DNA of 64,000 nt from Pseudomonas sp. Leaf48 (GTDB taxonomy: Bacteria; Pseudomonadota; Gammaproteobacteria; Pseudomonadales; Pseudomonadaceae): positions 62,001 to 126,000 of the forward strand of contig NZ_LMLH01000033.1 in NCBI RefSeq assembly GCF_001421885.1. Direction: 5' to 3'. The position numbers and the translations under genes were made by a program. The notes under the pieces were generated by a model. That model made no database searches. It was not told the origin of the DNA and saw only the letters and a program-made list of their open reading frames with translations. Shown piece after piece: positions 8,643 to 15,787 of the stretch (its first letter is position 1; every line of letters begins with the position of its first letter).

Positions 8643-9037
8643 ATGACGTTACTGGCATCTCCACTTGCATCCATTGAAAGCGCGGTGATCTGACTGTTGG
8701 TGGTTTTTTCCGTCGCCACCTGGGGGCTGGCATTGCTCAAGGGTGTGCAGTTTGGCCGCCTCAAGGCGCAGGATCGCAGGTTTCATAAACAGTTCTGGGC
8801 CGCTTCTGGTCTGGATTCAGCGGCGGAGTTGGCCGAAACCCAACCCGGCGCTGCAGCGCGGGTAGCGCAGACCGGTTACGCGGCAATTCAGGTGGGCTAG
8901 GCGCCACAAGCGGCGGACCTGAGCCAGGCGATCAATCATCAGGATCGCCTTGAAAGGGCCTTGTGCAAGCAGATCGTGCGTGAGCGCCGCTCGAGCGGGC
9001 AGGGGTCACCAAGCTGTCGGTGATTACCACGCGCTGA
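8643..9037 (+). pseudogene. exbB-exbD remnant: ExbB N-terminus fused by deletion to the ExbD C-terminus
   Basis: The ATG at 8643 has a GAGGAA site and starts an ExbB/MotA/TolQ-family frame (MTLLASPLASIESAVI). In-frame stops occur at 8691 (TGA where Trp is expected) and 8898 (TAG). The same frame continues as recognisable ExbB (APQAADLSQAINHQDRLERAL) to RERRS at about 8993. From 8993 a different frame encodes ERAGVTKLSVITTR and stops at 9035, which matches the extreme C-terminus of ExbD. The rest of ExbB and nearly all of ExbD are missing. Non-functional. Confidence 0.75.
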
Positions 9038-9055
9038 AAGGTTTTCGATTTTCCG

Positions 9056-9090
9056 GGGCCGTCTCCTTGGCAGGGTGCGGCCCTTTTTTT
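9056..9090 (+). terminator. Rho-independent terminator
   Basis: Stem GGGCCG (9056-9061) / CGGCCC (9078-9083) followed by seven T. It sits just after the ExbD C-terminal fragment and is the surviving terminator of that operon. Confidence 0.75.
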
Positions 9091-9152
9091 GCCTGAAACA
9101 AAGCCCCCAAAGGGGTATGTATTATTCGATATGGATCTTAATAAATAGCTTC

Positions 9153-9174
9153 TTATTCCTTAACGAATATAAAT
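9153..9174 (+). promoter_or_regulatory. ATTCCTTAA motif upstream of RBBP9-type hydrolase
   Basis: AT-rich stretch with TTATTCCTTAACGAATATAA about 50-70 bp before the hydrolase start. It resembles the motifs at 8471 and 29469 and is a possible site for the same regulator. Confidence 0.4.
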
Positions 9175-9225
9175 CTCCTCCCTATACTCGACCGGGAACA
9201 GACACGCAGCAGGAGAGCTCCCCCC

Positions 9226-9807
9226 ATGCGCAACGAATCAATTCGCTACCTGATTGTGCCGGGCTGGCAAGGATCGCCAGAAGATCATTGGCAAAGCCAC
9301 TGGCAGAACAGCCTGCCGAACAGCGCACGGGTTGAGCAGGCTGACTGGCTGACACCGCGTCGTGAAGACTGGGTGGCGGCGCTGGCCGAGGCGATTGCCG
9401 CCGATAGCACGCCAGTGATCCTGATCGCCCATAGCCTGGGCTGCATCACCGTCGCGCATTGGGCGGCGACTGCGCCTGTGCAGTTTTTGCGTCAGGTGCG
9501 TGGCGCCTTGCTGGTTGCCCCGGCGGACGTAGAACGCCCTGCCTGTGCACCGGCCCTGCGCAACTTCGCGCCGATCCCGACGCACTTGCTGCCATTCCCG
9601 AGCCAGGTCGTCAGCTCCGACAACGACAGCGCCGTCAGTGCGCCGCGAGCCCTGGAGCTGGCGCGCAATTGGGGGGCCGAGGCGGGGATTCTGGCGGGGG
9701 CCGGGCACATCAATGTGAAGTCCGGTCATCAGCGCTGGGAGCAGGGTTTTGCTTACCTCTATCGTCTGCAGAACCGCATGGAGCATCACGCCCTGCGTCG
9801 CGCCTGA
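9226..9807 (+). CDS. RBBP9/YdeN-family serine hydrolase
   Basis: 193-residue alpha/beta hydrolase. It opens with the family signature YLIVPGWQGSPEDHWQSHW. The nucleophile elbow is AHSLGC (Ser at about 71) and the catalytic His is in GAGHINVKSG at about 161-166. Substrate unknown. A GGAGAG ribosome site precedes the ATG. The sigma-54-type regulator starts 59 nt downstream, probably in one transcript. Upstream AT-rich motifs suggest sulfur-starvation control (inference). Confidence 0.88.
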   Translation: MRNESIRYLIVPGWQGSPEDHWQSHWQNSLPNSARVEQADWLTPRREDWVAALAEAIAADSTPVILIAHSLGCITVAHWAATAPVQFLRQVRGALLVAPADVERPACAPALRNFAPIPTHLLPFPSQVVSSDNDSAVSAPRALELARNWGAEAGILAGAGHINVKSGHQRWEQGFAYLYRLQNRMEHHALRRA

Positions 9808-9866
9808 ACCTTCTTGTTTTGTGAATCGGCCCCCCGCCTCCCGGCGGCTTTGGGCGGGAGTCTGCC

Positions 9867-10790
9867 ATGAGTTTTGAAACATTCGGTCAGCCACTGCTGA
9901 CGTTCCCCGATGCTGAAAAAAGCCCCCTGAGCATTCGCGCCAAGGCGCTGGTGTTCGTCGATCCGCGTTCCCGCCAGTTACGCCAGGATCTGGAACTACT
10001 GGCCCCGCGCGCCATCTCGGTGCTGATCCGTGGCGAAACCGGTACCGGCAAGGAATTGTTGGCGCGGCATATCCATCGCGCCAGTGATCGTGGCGGGTTG
10101 TTCGTTTCGGTCAACTGCGGCGCGATCAGCCCGACCTATGCCGACGCTGAACTGTTCGGCTACGCGGCGGGCAGTTTCAGCGGTTCGGCGAGCAGTCGCG
10201 CGGGCTGGTTCGGGTCGGCCAATGGCGGCACCTTATACCTGGATGAAATTGGCGACCTGCCGCTGGCGATTCAGATCAAATTGCTCGCCGCTCTGGAAAA
10301 CCACGAAGTGACCCGCGTCGGCGCTTATCAGCCAAGCCCCGTGGATGTGCGGTTAGTGGCAGCCACCAGCATCGACCTGGCCCAAGCGGTCGCTGCCGGG
10401 AAATTTCATGAGCGGCTTTATCACTATCTCAGTGAGGGGCAACTGGAGTTGCCGGCGTTACGTGAGCGCACGGGCGACATTCTGTCGCTGGCCGAGTATT
10501 TCCTTGGCATTTACAGCCAGCGCCTGGAACTGCCGGTGCCGTTGATCAGCGAGGCGGCACAAGCTGTGCTGGAGCGCCACAGTTGGCCCGGCAACACCCG
10601 GGAGCTGGAAAACATCATTCACTTTGCGCTGCTGGTGAGCACCGGTGACGAGATTTTGCCTGAGCATTTGAATTTGCCGGATGACGGATTGGTGCAAATT
10701 GAACGACAACTCCAGCTGATTCTCGACACGGGTTCCGACGCCGAAAAAGACGCTCTGAAACAAATACTTACGCAAACTGGCCTCCTGTAG
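9867..10790 (+). CDS. Atypical sigma-54 activator (AAA+ domain, no visible Fis-type HTH)
   Basis: 307 residues. The AAA+ core has Walker A GETGTGKE (about 56-63), Walker B GGTLYLDEIGD (about 120-130) and the sensor region HSWPGNTREL, as in SfnR-like sigma-54 activators. Two oddities stand out. The sigma-54-contacting loop reads GSFSGS (about 102-107) instead of GAFTGA. The C-terminus (SDAEKDALKQILTQTGLL) has no recognisable helix-turn-helix. The TAG stop lies inside the REP element that follows, so the 3' end may have been replaced. It is possibly inactive, or acts without binding an enhancer. It follows the RBBP9-type hydrolase. Confidence 0.75.
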   Translation: MSFETFGQPLLTFPDAEKSPLSIRAKALVFVDPRSRQLRQDLELLAPRAISVLIRGETGTGKELLARHIHRASDRGGLFVSVNCGAISPTYADAELFGYAAGSFSGSASSRAGWFGSANGGTLYLDEIGDLPLAIQIKLLAALENHEVTRVGAYQPSPVDVRLVAATSIDLAQAVAAGKFHERLYHYLSEGQLELPALRERTGDILSLAEYFLGIYSQRLELPVPLISEAAQAVLERHSWPGNTRELENIIHFALLVSTGDEILPEHLNLPDDGLVQIERQLQLILDTGSDAEKDALKQILTQTGLL

Positions 10791-10885
10791 GAGCGAGCCT
10801 GCTCGCGATGAACCTGAGAGCGCTGCGGGGTGTCAGGACACCAGCGTTATCGTTGACGACCACCGCGAGCAGGCTCGCTCCAACA
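10786..10885. repeat. REP pair overlapping the end of the sigma-54-type regulator
   Basis: Inverted pair tgtaggagcgagcctgctcg and gcgagcaggctcgctcca about 55 bp apart. The first three bases of taggagcgagcc are the stop codon of the preceding gene. Confidence 0.85.
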
Positions 10886-10919
10886 TGGAATGCGCGAGTT
10901 AGAGCTGTATGAACAAAAT

Positions 10920-10940
10920 GGAATATGAAAGTGAATAAAA
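10920..10940 (-). promoter_or_regulatory. GGAATAT motif upstream of orphan metQ-type gene
   Basis: GGAATATGAAAGTGAATAAAA (reverse orientation of ATATTCC) within an AT-rich stretch about 120-140 bp before the binding-protein start. Part of the recurring motif set near sulfur genes. Confidence 0.4.
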
Positions 10941-11061
10941 GATATTGTTCGGGAATAAAAAATCCCGGTATTGTCCGCGTCACGCCAGCGATAGCACTTC
11001 GCTGGCACCTTCATATTTAGCCGTCGCCACAAGCGACTGTGATTTTCGATAAGGACACTGC

Positions 11062-11844
11062 ATGAAAAAGGTTCTGTTGTTCACCGCACTGGCGGCTGCC
11101 CTGACCGCGGGCCTGGCCCAGGCTGGCGAGAAACTGGTAGTTGCGGCGACCCCTGTTCCACACGCCGAGATTCTCGAGCTGATCAAGCCAACCCTCGCCA
11201 AAGAAGGCGTGGACCTGGAAATCAAAGTATTCACCGACTACGTTCAGCCAAACGTACAGGTCGACCAGAAGCGTCTGGATGCCAACTACTTCCAGACCCT
11301 GCCATACCTGAAAAGCTTCAACGAAGGCAAAGGCACCAACCTGGTGACCGTGATCGGCGTGCACGTCGAACCGTTCGGCGGCTACTCGAAGAAAGTCAAA
11401 ACCCTGGCCGAGCTGAAAGACGGCGCGACCATCGCTATCCCGAACGAAGGCAGCAACAGCGGCCGTGCCCTGATCCTGCTTCAGAAGGCTGGCCTGATCG
11501 AGCTCAAAGACCCGAAAAACGCCCTGGCCACGCCGAAAGACATCGCCAAGAACCCGCACAACTTCAAGTTCAAGGAGCTTGAATCGGCGATGTTGCCGCG
11601 AGTGCTGGATCAGGTCGACCTGGACATGATCAACACCAACTACGCGCTGGAAGCGGGCCTGAACCCGGCTAAAGATGCGCTGGTGATCGAAGGCGCCGAC
11701 TCGCCTTACGTGAACTTCCTGGTCGCTCGTCCGGACAACAAGGACAGCGCAGCCATCCAGAAACTGGCCAAGGCCCTGACCAGCCCTGAAGTGAAAGCCT
11801 TCATCGCGCAGAAGTACAGCGGCGCGGTACTGCCGGCGTTCTGA
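11062..11844 (+). CDS. NlpA/MetQ-family methionine-type substrate-binding protein (orphan)
   Basis: 260-residue periplasmic binding protein. It has a signal peptide (MKKVLLFTALAAALTAGLAQA, cleavage before GEK) and the MetQ-family segments VVAATPVPHAEILE, VFTDYVQPN and LDANYFQTLPYL. There is no lipobox cysteine, so it is probably soluble in the periplasm. No ATPase or permease is adjacent; it may feed the MetNI system at 22727-24482 or another. It ends with a strong terminator. A second MetQ protein lies at 24485-25294. Confidence 0.88.
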   Translation: MKKVLLFTALAAALTAGLAQAGEKLVVAATPVPHAEILELIKPTLAKEGVDLEIKVFTDYVQPNVQVDQKRLDANYFQTLPYLKSFNEGKGTNLVTVIGVHVEPFGGYSKKVKTLAELKDGATIAIPNEGSNSGRALILLQKAGLIELKDPKNALATPKDIAKNPHNFKFKELESAMLPRVLDQVDLDMINTNYALEAGLNPAKDALVIEGADSPYVNFLVARPDNKDSAAIQKLAKALTSPEVKAFIAQKYSGAVLPAF

Positions 11845-11873
11845 TTCGCCAGGTAAACCCCTTCAAGGTTTCA

Positions 11874-11907
11874 AACGCCGACGGCTGATAGAGCGTCGGC
11901 GTTTTTT
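11874..11907 (+). terminator. Rho-independent terminator after metQ-type gene
   Basis: Perfect 10-bp stem AACGCCGACG (11874-11883) / CGTCGGCGTT (11894-11903) followed by a T run. Confidence 0.85.
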
Positions 11908-12247
11908 ATGATCGTTCCCACGCAGAGCATGGGAACGGTCGTCTCAGGCCGTCGCCGTCCGCGCCTTCAACGCCTTGTGCAATGCCATCAACAACTTCAC
12001 GATATCTTGCGGGTCCAGCCGCTGGGGCACTTCCACGTCTGCCATTTTCCCGTCCTTGTGATTGGTCGGCCGGGGGAGTCTGGCCAAACGCGATCCGTCC
12101 TTGGAGTGGCAATCTGAAAAAAAGATCCGTCCTGCGGTGCAAACGAAAAAGGATGTCCTCCGCTGCCCGGAAAATTCGGAATTCTCAGAACATGGCTCGC
12201 CATTCATTTGCCATCGCAATAGCCGATAGAACAGCGCCAAACGTCAG
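11908..12247. other. 340-bp intergenic region with hairpin repeat
   Basis: Begins with the hairpin CGTTCCCACGC / ATGGGAACG (11913-11937), a dispersed Pseudomonas repeat type unlike the REPs above. A minus-strand open frame ends at 11944; its last 33 codons, from an ATG at 12045, encode MADVEVPQRLDPQDIVKLLM and so on. It has no recognised family and I do not call it a gene. Confidence 0.45.
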
Positions 12248-13447
12248 TCATGCATCCGGCCAATACCACGCGGGCTCATCAAGCACTCGCTGCCCGACAA
12301 TCCCGGTCTGCCCCAGGTTTTTCTCCAGCACGATGCAGTTACACTCCGGGTCCTCCTGCAACGCCGAAATCAATCGCCGGGCATGGGACACCACCCACAC
12401 CTGGCACTGTTCTGATGCCCGGATAATCAAGCGTGCCAATGCCGGCAGCAGGTCCGGGTGCAGGCTGGTTTCCGGTTCGTTGAGCACCATCAGGGTCGGC
12501 GGGCGAGGTGTCAGCAGCGCCGCCACCAGCAGCAGATAACGCAATGTGCCGTCCGACAATTCCGCCGCCGAAAGCGGTCGCAACAACCCTTCCTGATAAA
12601 ACTCGATAGCAAAACGTCCGCCCGCCAGTGGCTCGATATGCAGCCGTGCACCGGGAAAGGCGTCGCTGATTGCGGCCCGCAATGCTTCGGGGTCACCAAT
12701 TTCGATGATGGTCTGCAAGGCTGCCGCCAGGTCGCGGCCATCGTGATGCAGCACCGGCGTGCGCGTGCCCAGTTGCGGTTGGCGCACCGGCGCGTCGGCG
12801 TCGCTGCGAAAGTGATCGTAAAAGCGCCAGCGGCGGATGAATTCGCGCATCTCCAGAACCTCTGGAGAAGCGCGCAGGCTGCCGACCTGATCAAACAAAC
12901 TGTCGAAATTCGGCGTGTGCTGCGCCAGTACGTCCCAGCTACGGTCGACCCGGGCGCGGATCCTCGGGCCCTCGCGATCCACCAGCAGGCTCGCCGGGCG
13001 ATAGAACGGCCCGGCCCACAGGCACTCGCGCTTTATTTGCGGGTCGAGGCTGAAGCGCGAGGGAATGGGGGTGCTTTGCCCGGGCAGCATGAAATGGCCG
13101 TTGGAATCGGGCAGGCCGAGGCTGATGGAATAGCCGAAGTCTTCCCCGGTAAACCCGAGTCGCAGGCGTTTTACGCCTTGGCGCACAGAAGCTTGCACCG
13201 GGACCTCGCCGTTGCGCATGCGTCGGCTGATGTTTTCCGGGCCGGCCCAGAAGGTCGAATCCAGGCCACCCTCGCGCGCCAGGGCGTTGACCACGCCGCC
13301 CTGGGCGGTTTCCGCGAGCAGGCGCAAGGCTCGGTACAAATTGGATTTGCCACTGCCATTGGCGCCGGTGATCAGGTTCAGGCGGCCCAGGGGGATCACC
13401 AGTTTGTTGATCGAACGGTAATTGGCTACCGCGAGGGTCTTGAGCAT
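12248..13447 (-). CDS. RecF/OLD-like AAA family ATPase
   Basis: 399-residue ABC-type ATPase. It opens MLKTLAVANYRSINKLVIPLGRLNLITGANGSGKSN with Walker A GANGSGKS at about 28-35. A signature-like LSDGTLR lies at about 300. Walker B reads LMVLNEPE, with Asn where Asp is usual. The switch His is in VVSHARRL. The gene stands alone with no nuclease or TOPRIM partner, so a defence role cannot be claimed. The start at 13447 was chosen because the family motif begins right there; the upstream TTG option adds 14 unrelated residues. Confidence 0.8.
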   Translation of the reverse strand: MLKTLAVANYRSINKLVIPLGRLNLITGANGSGKSNLYRALRLLAETAQGGVVNALAREGGLDSTFWAGPENISRRMRNGEVPVQASVRQGVKRLRLGFTGEDFGYSISLGLPDSNGHFMLPGQSTPIPSRFSLDPQIKRECLWAGPFYRPASLLVDREGPRIRARVDRSWDVLAQHTPNFDSLFDQVGSLRASPEVLEMREFIRRWRFYDHFRSDADAPVRQPQLGTRTPVLHHDGRDLAAALQTIIEIGDPEALRAAISDAFPGARLHIEPLAGGRFAIEFYQEGLLRPLSAAELSDGTLRYLLLVAALLTPRPPTLMVLNEPETSLHPDLLPALARLIIRASEQCQVWVVSHARRLISALQEDPECNCIVLEKNLGQTGIVGQRVLDEPAWYWPDA

Positions 13448-13622
13448 GTGATTACCTGGAACGAGCGACCGGGTCCTATTGTCCGACATGCGCAGGCGTC
13501 TGGCGCAAGCACTTTCGGGCGCAGGCAGGAGCAGTTTTTCTTTTTAAATGAGCGGTGTGCAAGGCCGGACGCCTGTTCTAAGCTCTCTGTCGTGTTGTTT
13601 AAAAAAAGGCCAAGGAGTTTGC

Positions 13623-14726
13623 ATGCGGGTCCCCGGATTGAAAAGTGTAGTGGCCTTGGGCGTTGTCACCTTGCTGACCGCCTGCGAAAAGGAAAAGCCT
13701 GTAGCGGAATATCTACCGCGGGTGTTCGTCCAGGAAGTAAAACCGGCGGATTACGCCGCCCCGATCACCCTGACAGGTGACATTCAGCCCCGCGTGCAAA
13801 CCGAGTTGTCCTTTCGCGTCGGCGGCAAAATCATCCAGCGTTCGGTTGATGTCGGTGATCGGGTGACGGCCAAGCAAGTGCTGGCCCGGCTCGACCCCAA
13901 GGATTTGCAGACCAGTGTCGATTCGGCCCAGGCGCAAGTGCTCGCCGAGCAGGCCCGGGTCACGCAGAGTGCCGCGGCGTTCGTGCGTCAGCAGAAACTC
14001 CTGCCCAAGGGCTACACCAGCCAGAGTGAATACGATTCGGCCCAGGCCGCGCTGCGCAGTAGCCAAAGCGCCTTGAGTGCCGCCCAGGCGCAACTCGCCA
14101 ACGCCAAGGATCAACTGAGCTACACCGCGCTGGTGGCCGATGCTCCCGGCATCATTACGGCGCGTCAGGCTGAAGTCGGCCAGGTGGTGCAGGCGACGAT
14201 GCCGGTGTTCAGCCTTGCCCGCGATGGCGATAGGGACGCAGTGTTCAACGTTTATGAAGCACTGCTGGCGGAGAAACCGAAGGATCAGACCATTGTCCTC
14301 AGTCTGCTTGATAACCCCGCCATCAAAACCACCGGCACGGTGCGTGAAGTCACGCCGGCGGTGTCGGCGCAGTCCGGTACCGTGCAGGTCAAGGTCGGCC
14401 TCAACAGCGTGCCTGCCGGCATGGAACTGGGCTCGGTCGTCAGCGCAACGGCCCGGGGGTCGGGCAAGTCGGTCATAGAGCTGCCCTGGTCGGCGCTGAC
14501 CAAAAACATCAGTGAGCCTGCCGTCTGGATTGTCGATGACAAGGGCCAGGCGCAGTTGCATACCGTCACGGTCGGCCGTTACCTGACCGGCAAGGTCATC
14601 ATCAGTGGCGGGCTGGAAGGTGGGGAAAAAGTCATCATCGCCGGTGGGCAGCTGTTGCACCCGGGCATGGAAGTCGAAATTGCCGAAAACACTTACAAGG
14701 ATTTGACGTGGGAAGCCAAGCCATGA
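13623..14726 (+). CDS. triA: RND efflux adaptor lipoprotein 1 (TriA-like membrane fusion protein)
   Basis: 367-residue periplasmic adaptor. Its lipoprotein signal has lipobox LTAC at about residue 16, so it is anchored to the inner membrane. Barrel-sandwich segments (FRVGGKIIQRSVDVGDRV) flank an alpha-hairpin rich in Gln and Ala (about 95-165). AAGGAG precedes the ATG at 13623. It is the first gene of a three-gene operon overlapping the second adaptor by 4 nt (ATGA). Two adaptors before one RND pump is the arrangement known for TriABC of P. aeruginosa; the symbol is by that analogy. Confidence 0.85.
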   Translation: MRVPGLKSVVALGVVTLLTACEKEKPVAEYLPRVFVQEVKPADYAAPITLTGDIQPRVQTELSFRVGGKIIQRSVDVGDRVTAKQVLARLDPKDLQTSVDSAQAQVLAEQARVTQSAAAFVRQQKLLPKGYTSQSEYDSAQAALRSSQSALSAAQAQLANAKDQLSYTALVADAPGIITARQAEVGQVVQATMPVFSLARDGDRDAVFNVYEALLAEKPKDQTIVLSLLDNPAIKTTGTVREVTPAVSAQSGTVQVKVGLNSVPAGMELGSVVSATARGSGKSVIELPWSALTKNISEPAVWIVDDKGQAQLHTVTVGRYLTGKVIISGGLEGGEKVIIAGGQLLHPGMEVEIAENTYKDLTWEAKP

Positions 14727-15787
14727 GGCCTTTATGGGCATTGTCCATCGCACTGGTGCTGAGCGCCTGTTCCGAAAAAGAGCCGCCGCCGGAGCCGGTG
14801 CGGCCGGTGCTGTCGATCAAGGTAGAGGCCTTGAGCGAAGAGGACCTGGGCCGGTTTGCCGGCAGCATTCAGGCGCGTTACGAAAGCAATACCGGCTTCC
14901 GGGTCGCAGGGCGCATCGCCAGCCGTAACGTCGATGTCGGCGCGGAGGTCGAGAAAGACACCTTGCTCGCCACGCTTGATCCGTCCGACCAGCAAAACCA
15001 GTTGCGTTCGGCCCAGGGCGATCTGGCGAAGGTCCAGGCGCAATTCATCAATGCCAAGGCCACGGCCCTGCGTCAACAAGCCTTGTTTGATCGCGGGGTG
15101 GGTGCACAGGCGCAGCTGGACGCCGCCAATACCGACCTGAAAACCACCCAGGCGTCGCTCGATCAGGCTCGGGCGGCGGTCGACCAGAGCAAAGATCAGC
15201 TCGGCTACACTGAGTTGCGTGCCGACCACAAAGCCGTGGTCACCGCGTGGAACGCCGAAGCCGGGCAAGTGGTGTCGGCCGGTCAGCAAGTGGTGACACT
15301 CGCGCAGCCAGACATCAAGGAGGCGGTGATCGATCTGCCCAATACCCTGGTGGATCAACTGCCCAGTGACGTGGTGTTCCTGGTCGCCGCGCAACTTGAT
15401 CCGGACACCAACACCACCGCGGTCATCCGTGAAATCGAACCCCAGGCGCAAAGCGCCACACGTACCCGTCGCGCGCGCCTGACGCTGGCGCAAACGCCGC
15501 CGGGCTTCCGTTTGGGCACGGCCATCAGCGTTACCCTGAGTTCGGCCATCAAGCCGCGCATCGAACTGCCGCTCACGGCGCTGCAGGATGTCGACGGCAA
15601 GCCACGCATCTGGGTGATTGATCCACAGAGCAAAACCGTATCGCCACGTGAGGTTCAGGTCATCAGCCGCACCGACAGCACCGCAGTGTTGGCTGACGGC
15701 GTGAAAAACGGCGAGCGCGTGGTCAGTGCCGGAGTCAACAGCCTCAAACCGGGGCAGAAAGTGAAATTCGACGAGGACAGTCAATGA
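14723..15787 (+). CDS. triB: RND efflux adaptor lipoprotein 2 (TriB-like membrane fusion protein)
   Basis: 354-residue second adaptor with lipobox LSAC (Cys at about 16). It has a FRVAGRIASRNVDVGAEV barrel-sandwich segment, an alpha-hairpin at about 90-160 and a C-terminal membrane-proximal domain. The start overlaps the first adaptor's stop (ATGA), and the stop overlaps the pump gene's start. In TriABC both adaptors are needed for pump function. No outer-membrane channel gene is present, so an OpmH/TolC-type partner encoded elsewhere is expected. Confidence 0.85.
   Translation: MRPLWALSIALVLSACSEKEPPPEPVRPVLSIKVEALSEEDLGRFAGSIQARYESNTGFRVAGRIASRNVDVGAEVEKDTLLATLDPSDQQNQLRSAQGDLAKVQAQFINAKATALRQQALFDRGVGAQAQLDAANTDLKTTQASLDQARAAVDQSKDQLGYTELRADHKAVVTAWNAEAGQVVSAGQQVVTLAQPDIKEAVIDLPNTLVDQLPSDVVFLVAAQLDPDTNTTAVIREIEPQAQSATRTRRARLTLAQTPPGFRLGTAISVTLSSAIKPRIELPLTALQDVDGKPRIWVIDPQSKTVSPREVQVISRTDSTAVLADGVKNGERVVSAGVNSLKPGQKVKFDEDSQ

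Noticed and set aside
12248..13447. OLD-family or Gabija-type anti-phage defence system
   Set aside because: No TOPRIM domain, helicase or nuclease partner beside the ATPase; surrounding genes are ordinary.
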